Positions 1-6,987 of a stretch of 43,168 bases of DNA are shown here, one piece after another (position 1 is the first letter of the stretch; each line of letters starts with the position of its first letter). The stretch lies in the NCBI GenBank assembly GCA_002049455.2, contig KV919235.1, positions 1 to 43,168 of the forward strand. Direction: 5' to 3'. The notes beneath the pieces are model-generated. The model searched no databases. It saw only the letters and a program-made list of their open reading frames with translations, and was not told the origin of the DNA. The DNA is from Porphyra umbilicalis. Its lineage: Eukaryota; Rhodophyta; Bangiophyceae; Bangiales; Bangiaceae. Position numbers and translations under genes: made by a program.

Positions 1-387
1 TCCAAATTTGGTGGTGCGGGGCCTGCTGGTGTGGGACAGTTCGGCTCCATATCAGACAATGTGAGGACGGAGTGAGCCGACAGGTAACGGTCTCAGGATT
101 CTGACCGAGAAAAGGCGCTGGGGCAGTGGGGGACGTTGCCAGATAATTAATTATGATCGAGACAACGCCGTTCACGGTCCAATCGCACGCGACAAGACTG
201 AAAGGAAGCCTCGAAAGCCAAGCCGCCGCAGCATAGTTCGAAGGCTTCAAATCTCTTCAGCGAATAGCATACGAGCGACTTTAAACTTCAATCTGGCAGA
301 TTTATGTGAATCAGGGTGGACGTTATAACGAGAATGCACTGTACCTTGTCACCGGCAATGGCGCGAGCTTACGGTGGCGCTGCGGGC
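1..387. other. Flank left of the Harbinger insertion, no gene seen
   Basis: No open frame or RNA gene is recognisable here. The last bases before the transposon (376-390, ggcgctgcgggcaat) are identical to 5312-5326 on the far side of the element. They are therefore the tail of a 43-bp repeat unit that the transposon split. Confidence 0.6.
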
Positions 388-390
388 AAT
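388..390. repeat. Left target-site duplication AAT
   Basis: Direct repeat AAT next to the left terminal repeat, matching AAT at 5238-5240. An uninterrupted version of the same site, with AAT once, is seen at 5312-5340. Confidence 0.8.
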
Positions 391-417
391 AGAGAGTTTT
401 TTGCAACGCGTGTGAGA
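391..417 (+). repeat. Left terminal inverted repeat of Harbinger element
   Basis: Begins agagagttttttgcaacgcg. It matches the reverse complement of 5212-5237 with one gap in the T run and two mismatches. Confidence 0.85.
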
Positions 418-745
418 ACGGTTTGTGAGTAGTTTGTGACAGTATCGGCCGAATGAACGCTCTGTAAGGGACCGGATACCGAGACGGATACAGGATCTCT
501 TCTCACGACCTTCTCACGTTGTGACTAATTCGGGAAAATGATCACGGGCCGTGAGAGCGTCGACTGATGAGCACAGGACTGTCTGGGCACTCCGTTTGTT
601 GGCGCTGCGCGAGTCTGCGGCCGACGCGCGCACCCCTCATTTCCTCCGCTGTGCACCACGTACTGCCCCTTTGCGCCCACCCCTGTCCACCGAGGACCCT
701 CAATACATTCCTTGCACCTCGCCCGACTCTATTGTTCCTGTCATC

Positions 746-1688
746 ATGGACGCCAGCTGGCCAGCGGACAGTCACGTAGCCGGTGACGTCGGCGACTCAC
801 CGGCGTCGACGGTCGCCGAGGCGGCCATCGATGATGGTGGCGAGCATGTGGATGCGGTTGCCACTGGTGGCTACAAGGCGCCCTCCGACGCGGAGGTGGA
901 GGAGATCGGGTGCGCGTGACGCGGGCAAGCAGAAGCGGCGGTCGTGGACGGACTCTCACGACGTCAAGCTCATCAACGCGGCGCGCGCGGCCAACGCCCA
1001 TGTAGCTCCACGTGGCAAGATATCCGAGCGGTTCGAAAACGCCGCCACCATTTTCAATTCCCAGCCGCAGGCTCCCTTCACCGTCACTGGGAAGGTGATG
1101 CAGGACCGGTTTAACACCTTGCGGAAGCAGTACACGACACAAGACAACGCCGACGCCAAAAAAACGGGCCACGAGAAGGAGGACGGCGACACGGAGCTTC
1201 AGGTGCTTCTACAAGATGTCATGCCCAAGTCGGTTGAGATCAAGGAGCGTGAGAAGGTCGAGCGCAACGAGGCCAGCGAGAAGGAGGAGAAGCTCGTCGC
1301 TGACGGCGCGGCCATTCGGCAAATGGCGATGGAGAGGCGCCGCCGGCATGCAAAGAGCTTGGAGGGAGGGAGCAGCGACGATGCGGAGGACGCGCCCGCT
1401 ATTTCCAGGTCAACGCCAACCAAGAACTCGGCGAGAAGAGGCCGGCGCCGCATGCGCTCAGAGATGGACGACGAAGATGAAGACATCGTCGAGATCATCC
1501 AGCAGAGTGAGAAGCGGCGCGAGGACCTGGCCAACAAGCAGATCGCGCTCGAGGAGAGGCGCATGGTGGACGAGCGTCAGTTCAGGCGCGACGCGGCGGT
1601 GCGCCGAAAACGCCAAGATGCTGCGCAACACGAGGAGCGGCAGGCACTTTTGCGTGTGCTCGAGGCCATGACGCGCAAGCTGGGGTGA
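746..1688 (+). CDS. Harbinger accessory protein, SANT/Myb-like (frame broken near 900-920)
   Basis: The companion ORF of PIF/Harbinger elements, a DNA-binding partner that brings the transposase to its target. The clear coding part runs from about 925 to 1688. A basic stretch and the WTDSHDVKL motif start a trihelix/Myb-SANT-like domain of about 75 residues, followed by charged coiled-coil helices rich in E, K and R and an acidic stretch near 1465-1500. That frame has no good upstream ATG: its first ones (831 on) give an Arg-rich leader that looks unnatural. A better N-terminus starts at ATG 746 (MDASWPADSHV) in another frame and stops at 919. The two could be joined by a one-base frameshift or by a short GT-AG intron of suitable phase (for example 857-929). 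A poly(A) signal AATAAA lies at 1787-1792. Family assignment is by motif and element context. Confidence 0.6.
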
Positions 1689-2284
1689 TTTTTTTTTTCT
1701 GATCCGTGCGTGCCACTGGTTGCCTTCGTTGGTTGTTGTGCGCTTGACCTTTGTGTTACATTGAATGAGGTATTGGTATGACTTGAAATAAAAAGGCAGT
1801 CCACAAAAAAAGTAAACAAACACGGCAGGGGCACAGTGCCTGCAGGCTGCGGCGGCTCCCGCCACAGGTGCCTCGTCAGTGGCGCCCCCCCCCTCCCCCC
1901 CCTGCACTTTCAAGCTGCGCCCCCCCCGTTGGCCCCACCCGCAGTCCCCTCCTACCACCCTCCCCACCCCCCCTCCCACAGGTCCTCTCCATACCTCCCC
2001 AGAAAGACCTGCGCGTCGGATGACACAAACGTTCCACAGCACATGCAATCCCCCTCGCGGTCTGAGGGGACGCGGATGCCTCTCGGTAACCAATACAGCC
2101 GCCGTCACGTCTGCCAACGAGGATGCCCTGGTCCGTCCCCGCCACGACAACGGCGGCCGCGCACCTTATGGCCATCATCAACGCAGGCGCCGACTCGGCC
2201 GTCAGCGCCCCGTGCCATCGTCGACAGCGAAACTGAAGGCAGGTTGACGGGGTTGGATTCCGCGGTGGCGGGGTACGCGGCGGC

Positions 2285-3160
2285 GTGTCCGTGGTGGCGG
2301 GGCCGGCAGCAGCGGGGCCGGGCGCGGCCGGGCCCGGCGCGGCGGGGCCAGGCGCGACGGGGCCGGCGACGGCAGGGCCGGGCGTGGCCGGGCCGGGCGT
2401 GGCGGGGCCGGGCACGGCGGGGCCGGGGGCGGCGGGGCCGGGGGCGGCTGGGTCGGGCGCGGAGGGGACGGGCGCGGCGGGGACGGGCGCGGCGGGGCCG
2501 GCGGTGGCGAGGCGTGACTGGCGAGAGCGCGGTCGGCGCGTGCAGGCTTGGCGGGTGCGTTGTTGACGTGAGCATGGTCGGCGGGGGCGGCGTCGGCGGG
2601 GGGCCAGTCGACGGGGGCCCAGGGGGCGGGGGCGGCGTCGGTGGAGGCTTTGTTTGCCGTGTGCCGGGTTGGCGGGGGTGTAGTCGGCGGGGGTGTGGTT
2701 TGAGGGAGCGTCATTGGCGGGCTCGTGCTTTGCGGGTGCGGATTTGGAGGCCCCGTGATGGATACAGGCATGGTCTACGGCGGCTGGGTTGGCTGGGGCG
2801 GGGTTTTCGGGGGCGTGGTGGTCGTAGGATGAGTTGGCGGGCGCCCGGGCCGATGTGGCGGCGTCGGAGTGGGATTAGTGCCCGGGGGCGGCGCCAGCGA
2901 GGTCGTGCGTCGTGGCGGCGGGGTGGGGCGGATCCCAGTCGAAGGGGGCAGGGTTTGTGGATGTTGGGTTGGTTGGGGGCTGCGGTGGAGGGGTCGCGGC
3001 GGCGGGGGCCCGGTCGGCGGTGGCCTAGTCCGCCGGGGCCCGGTCGGTGGAGGCGTGCTTTGCCAGGGCCCAGGCTGGCGGGGGCGTGGTCGGCGGGGGC
3101 GTCGCTGGTAGGGGCGTTGTTGGCGAGGGCGGGGCTTGTGAGGTCGTGGTTGGCCAGGGT
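2285..3160. repeat. G-rich minisatellite, 15-bp period
   Basis: Degenerate tandem repeat. The first part is built on ggcgcggcggggccg-type units, the second on ggcgggggcgtggtc-type units, both close to 15 bp. The plus strand is strongly G-biased. It lies inside the Harbinger element, so it either hitch-hikes with it or expanded after insertion. Confidence 0.75.
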
Positions 3161-3378
3161 GGTGACGGCGTGAAACGAGGAGCTGCGAAGGTCCTGTTGC
3201 GGCCCACCCATACGGTCGACACCATGTGGTCGCCGTTGTCCAGCAACGCTCGTCCCGGTCGTGCCACATTGGAGCACTTGTAGTCCGTCTCTTTCGCCGC
3301 GCGGAGTTGCGTGACAGCATGGGTCTTTCAGAGTTGGTACTTGCCGCGAACTAAGCAAGTCCCACCTTGTCGTCTAAA

Positions 3379-3560
3379 GGTAACAGGGAAAGGAAAGGAA
3401 ACTGAAAGGAACGAGAAAGGAAAGGGAAAGGAAAAGGAAACGAAAGGGAAAGGAACCGGAAAGGAAAGGGAAAGGAAGGAGAAAGGAAAGGGAAAGTAAA
3501 GGGAAAAGAAAGAGAAAGGGCCGAGAAAGGACCGAGAAAGGAACGAGAACGGAACGTGAA
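3379..3560 (+). repeat. Homopurine (GGAAA)n-like tract
   Basis: About 180 bases made almost entirely of A and G, with units such as ggaaagg and gagaaagg at 5-6 bp periodicity. Such mirror-like purine tracts can form triplex (H) DNA; that is general knowledge, not something shown here. Confidence 0.85.
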
Positions 3561-3677
3561 GGAAAGGGCAATGTAAATAAAAGAAAAGCAGTCGCCGTGG
3601 TAGCCGCACATTGACTGCCGCACCACCCTAGCACACGACCCCCAGTCCCCGCCTTGCCGGCCCACAAAGCATAGCTG

Positions 3678-4958
3678 TTACTGGCCGCCGACTGCACCTC
3701 CACCGTCAGGATTACCAACGCCCACGACATCGCCTCCCTCTGCAACACCCCCGACATCACCCCCTTCCGCCTTAGCGATGTCCTCCCCATCCACATCAGT
3801 GCCGCCCGGTGCGCCGGCCACCTCGCCAATGGGGGCAAGCCCCAGGTACTGCTCTACGCTCGGCGGGTTGCAATCAAAAAAAGAGGAGGTGGACGAACCA
3901 TATGTACAGCAACGGAGGTTCCAAACAAAGGCCGCCGTGCTGTATAGCAAGCCCACCGGGCCCTCGCGCAGCTTAAGCTTGCGCGGGTAGTCGAGGGCGG
4001 CGCATGTCTGCTTGACATCCTTAAACCCCCACTCCACCTCCGTCCTTGGTACAGCCATCGTCGTGTTGCAGGCGCTTTGCTCATCTGTCATGACCCCGCT
4101 AAACGCCGCCTGCACCCATGGCCGCACCATGTAGGCGGCATCGCCGTAGATGTAGTACTGCACACCACTGATCACCAATGCATGAGACAAGACAGCATCC
4201 AAACCAGACTCAAAGTACAATGTCATATCATGGCGACGTCCCTCCCATGGGCCAAAAAGATGAAAGATGAGGCCGTCCGGGGTGAGTACACTTTGAAACT
4301 TCACTGCATGCTTGCGCTTGTGGCCGCTGTAGCAGGCTCGCTGCAAACCCCCACCCGGCCGCGCGATAAAAATAGCAGTGCCGTCGATGAACCCAACACA
4401 CCGGTCGAGATATGCACCAGTCCCCTCGATCTTCTCTGCGTACAGAGCAGCCCTCCCCCTCATAAACTCCACACGCCACTCAGTCAAATTGGCACCCCAT
4501 TTCTCCATCATCATCGCAACAGTGGCATAGAAGATGTGGCACAAAGCCGACGCACTCCTCCCAAACAACTCTTCCAGGTCCACCCACCGGGTCGGCGCGG
4601 CCAGCCTACGCAACACGATAGCCAGGCAGTCAATTGGAGGCACAGACAAACGGGTACGAGGAAAAGGAACGTTTATGGCCAGAAGGTCAACCAGTCGACC
4701 GAGGTGTTGGGGAAGAAAACGGAAAAGAGAAAGACATTCCTGTGACAAGAACACGTTAAGGTTGAAGGACGTCGCGCCGATGCGACGACGACGGTCCAAG
4801 GAAAGAGCAACCTCTCGCTGAGCCCGACGATACTTCCGCATCAAAGGAGCCAAATCGACCAGACAACGACCCGCTGCGTGGCTCGCAAGCAGCGCGTGCC
4901 CCAAAATGTGGCGACGAGCCCGCCACCGTGCAAGTCGGTTACCTGAAACAGACACCAT
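3678..4958 (-). CDS. PIF/Harbinger DDE transposase (HARBI1-like)
   Basis: Catalyses cut-and-paste movement of the surrounding element. From ATG at 4958 (MVSVSGNRLARW) it is 426 residues. A helix-turn-helix-like stretch (ELFGRSASALCHIF) precedes the catalytic core. The acidic triad is visible as FIDGT (D192), YGDAAY (D273) and the final Glu in EVEWGFKDVK (E309), the spacing of DDE_4/HARBI1 nucleases; the conserved RHD sits near residue 243. An in-frame GTG at 5081 exists, but ATG 4958 is the natural eukaryotic start. No internal stop or frame break is seen, so this protein may be functional. It converges with the accessory gene and ends about 2 kb from it. The C-terminal 50 residues are acidic and glycine-rich. 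Confidence 0.9.
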   Translation of the reverse strand: MVSVSGNRLARWRARRHILGHALLASHAAGRCLVDLAPLMRKYRRAQREVALSLDRRRRIGATSFNLNVFLSQECLSLFRFLPQHLGRLVDLLAINVPFPRTRLSVPPIDCLAIVLRRLAAPTRWVDLEELFGRSASALCHIFYATVAMMMEKWGANLTEWRVEFMRGRAALYAEKIEGTGAYLDRCVGFIDGTAIFIARPGGGLQRACYSGHKRKHAVKFQSVLTPDGLIFHLFGPWEGRRHDMTLYFESGLDAVLSHALVISGVQYYIYGDAAYMVRPWVQAAFSGVMTDEQSACNTTMAVPRTEVEWGFKDVKQTCAALDYPRKLKLREGPVGLLYSTAAFVWNLRCCTYGSSTSSFFDCNPPSVEQYLGLAPIGEVAGAPGGTDVDGEDIAKAEGGDVGGVAEGGDVVGVGNPDGGGAVGGQ

Positions 4959-5211
4959 ATCTGCAATCTGGCGGGGGGGGGGGGCACAGCCACTTGCGTG
5001 CGCCGGTGGGTGCGGCAGCGACGCGAACGGCAACGTCAAGTGGGTTGCCAGCCGGGCGGACGGGCGGCGGTGGCCGGCCACGCGCTGTCACACTCTTCTC
5101 ACGACGGGTGCTGCAAAAAGCAACGGGCCGATTCGACGCGACCGGTGGTGATGGGATCTCTTACAGTCAACCGGCCGGAAAAACGATCTCACAAGCTCCT
5201 CGCAGGCCCCG

Positions 5212-5237
5212 TCTCATGCGCGTTGCAAAAACTCTCT
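5212..5237 (-). repeat. Right terminal inverted repeat of Harbinger element
   Basis: Reverse complement begins agagagtttttgcaacgcgc. It pairs with 391-417. Confidence 0.85.
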
Positions 5238-5240
5238 AAT
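5238..5240. repeat. Right target-site duplication AAT
   Basis: Matches AAT at 388-390. Confidence 0.8.
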
Positions 5241-5369
5241 GCCAGGCAGCCGTTTCGCGGGGAGGGGGAAAGCTGCAGGCTACGCCAGGCAGCCGTTTCG
5301 CTGGGACGGGCGGCGCTGCGGGCAATGCCAAGCAGCCATTTCGCGGGGGGCGGCGGCACTGGCTGTGTC
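5241..5369. repeat. 43-bp tandem repeat interrupted by the transposon
   Basis: Units start at 5241, 5284 and 5327 with gccaggcagccgtttcgc-like heads. The unit tail ggcgctgcgggcaat (5312-5326) also occurs at 376-390, left of the Harbinger element, showing that the array continued across the insertion site. Confidence 0.8.
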
Positions 5370-6336
5370 GCCAGAGCGCGTTGTTGCTGGAGCACTGGGG
5401 GGGCCTGCGGGCACAGCTTCCGCCGGGAGCCCGTGCCTGCCCCGCACGCCACACTGCCCACCGCCTGCCCGAGCCCCCCTCCCAGGTGCACAGTGCTCAT
5501 GCGCGGCCGTCGCCCACCGCCTACCCCCCCCCTCCACATAAGAGCGGGGGGCACAACAGGGGCCCACTCCCCCCCACGTCCAGGCCACCCATCCTGCGAC
5601 ACCCGGACCACTCCCACCCCCGACGCCCCCGCCCCCCCCCTCCCCCAGCGCAGATTTTCAATTAGAGTACTTACCTTTAACTTCACATGCGTAAATGGAA
5701 AGCAACTACCAACACGTGGTGCACACGTTGAAAATTTATAGTCTGCCGATCCATGGTTTGCATTCATACAGTGAAATTTTCAGGTGTATTAATCCGACTA
5801 TAATTATCCCCTCTCAACCCTGATCTGGAGCCGCGGCGATGTACACGTCACTTCGACACGGGTACACCTGTGACATCCTCTGGTTAGGGCGCCGTCACAT
5901 TTTGCTTGAGCACCCTACAGGTGCTAGCTGGCCGACGGGCACTAGTGTATTAACATTAACACAGTCAGCACCGGACCAGACGAGGGGTTCTGCCGACAGC
6001 TTCGGGTCGACAAGAAACGCGGCAGCGGTCTGTGGCTGTAGCTTGGACGGCTAGGATAGTGTGGGATTCGCGTTCCCACTCGAGGAGTCTGACGGAAGTT
6101 GAGAGAGCGCAACGGTCGTAGGTGCTGGAACGGATGTAGCTCGCTCCGTTCCCTATCTTTCTAAAATATCTTCTGGAAGACGTGTGTGATCTGGTTTCTC
6201 GTCTGTCGCATGGTGCTGAGACCAGGTCAGATGGAGACGTATCTATGTGGGCCCTGTGGGGCCTGGGAGGGAACCGCCGCGTCAAGGCACGAAGCACCGA
6301 CAACACGGTGGAATGCGCAGCATTTTGAATTACTTC
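5370..6336. other. Intergenic DNA, C-rich then AT-richer
   Basis: The first part (to about 5645) is C-rich with several C runs. From about 5655 the composition drops to a more balanced, locally AT-rich sequence. I see no gene. Confidence 0.5.
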
Positions 6337-6342
6337 TATAAA
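6337..6342 (+). promoter_or_regulatory. TATA box upstream of tRNA-Arg
   Basis: TATAAA ends 32 bases before the first tRNA base. Upstream TATA-like elements assist Pol III transcription of tRNA genes in plants and some algae. Confidence 0.5.
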
Positions 6343-6374
6343 CAAAATGATGGCGCCGAAAAGACAAGAAATAA

Positions 6375-6482
6375 GGGCCTGTGGCAAAATTGGATCCAAG
6401 TCCGATCATCACAACGAAACTCTGTCGTTCACGCGCTTGACTACGAATCAAGAGATTGCAGGTTCGAGTCCTGCCAGGCTCG
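6375..6482 (+). tRNA. tRNA-Arg(ACG) with a probable D-arm intron
   Basis: The acceptor stem gggcctg (6375-6381) pairs with caggctc (6475-6481) at all seven positions, one of them a G-U pair; discriminator G is 6482 and no CCA is encoded. Anticodon arm cttga-ctACGaa-tcaag spans 6436-6452 with anticodon at 6443-6445. The variable loop is 5 nt (6453-6457). T-arm gcagg-ttcgagt-cctgc spans 6458-6474. A box (6382-6393) and B box ggttcgagtcc (6461-6471) are intact. The gene is 108 nt, about 35 too long. The extra bases lie between the D-loop GG (6392-6393) and the D-stem 3' strand (6431-6434). Removing about 6396-6430 gives a 73-nt tRNA. D-stem pairs 10-25 and 11-24 form, but 12-23 would be A-C. Ectopic tRNA introns are known in Cyanidioschyzon. 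A pseudogene is the alternative. Confidence 0.75.
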
Positions 6483-6519
6483 CATTTCCTTTATGGCGAA
6501 ATTACGGACCTCCGTATCG

Positions 6520-6523
6520 TTTT
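6520..6523 (+). terminator. Possible Pol III terminator
   Basis: First TTTT run after the tRNA, 38 bases beyond its 3' end. Confidence 0.4.
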
Positions 6524-6987
6524 ACTCGTGCCAGCTTATGGTGAAGAGTCTTTGTATTCCTCGCCTGGGACCAGGCGCGGCAGACCCTCATGGGGGGTCA
6601 TCAGGCAGTAATGACAGCAGCTGAAAATGGGATAGGTCGTTCATTGAAATGAGAAGGAAAAAACAAGACAGCCACAGCCAATCGAACCCAGACACTCTAC
6701 GCCAGCCATGGCGCACGCAACGCACACGACCAAGATACTGCAACAGGGCCACCACGCCTCCATAGCAGCCGCACAGAATGCAACCAGACGGTAGTATTCC
6801 TTCATGCCTCTCCCTACGCGAGCAGTGCCTCGGCGACGTCAAAAAAGCCCATCATGTTGGTGTCAATGCTCTGCAAACGTGTTTTTTTCGCAGCACCTGT
6901 GTCCGACGACACGTCCACGAATGGGTGTACCCACGATGGACATAGAAAAGAGTAACAAGAAAATGCAGTGGAAAGAAGACGCAGAAA
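6524..6987. other. Intergenic, no gene seen
   Basis: Includes the region just beyond the cullin stop codon. Nothing recognisable on either strand. Confidence 0.5.

Larger units (their letters stand above)
1689..3677. other. Spacer between the two Harbinger genes
   Basis: Non-coding by appearance. It holds the accessory-gene polyadenylation signal (1787-1792), a G-rich 15-bp-period minisatellite (about 2285-3160) and a purine-only tract (about 3379-3560). Open frames across the repeats are Gly/Ala/Pro or Arg-rich and exist on both strands because the unit length is a multiple of three. Confidence 0.6.
391..5237. mobile_element. Complete PIF/Harbinger DNA transposon
   Basis: A 4,847-bp element bounded by imperfect terminal inverted repeats (391-417 and 5212-5237) and flanked by the direct 3-bp duplication AAT (388-390 and 5238-5240). 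Three-base target duplications are typical of PIF/Harbinger. Inside are the two expected genes in convergent orientation: a SANT/Myb-like accessory protein on the plus strand and a DDE transposase on the minus strand. Both subterminal regions carry TCTCAC/GTGAGA-type motifs (for example 411-417, 423-429, 499-505, 510-516 on the left; 5094-5105 and 5187-5192 on the right), plausible transposase-binding sites. The insertion point is confirmed because joining the two flanks recreates the neighbouring 43-bp repeat. The accessory gene appears frame-broken, so current autonomy is uncertain. Confidence 0.88.

Noticed and set aside
2105..3320. Pro/Ala/Arg-rich open frames across the Harbinger minisatellite
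   Set aside because: The 15-bp unit keeps any frame open on both strands; no start context or domain.
3311..3609. Lys/Glu-rich and Phe/Pro/Leu-rich frames in the purine tract
   Set aside because: Pure products of the GGAAA repeat.
6670..6720. Possible minus-strand tRNA (gggttcga-like motif near 6683)
   Set aside because: The T-stem does not pair and no anticodon or acceptor stem could be built.
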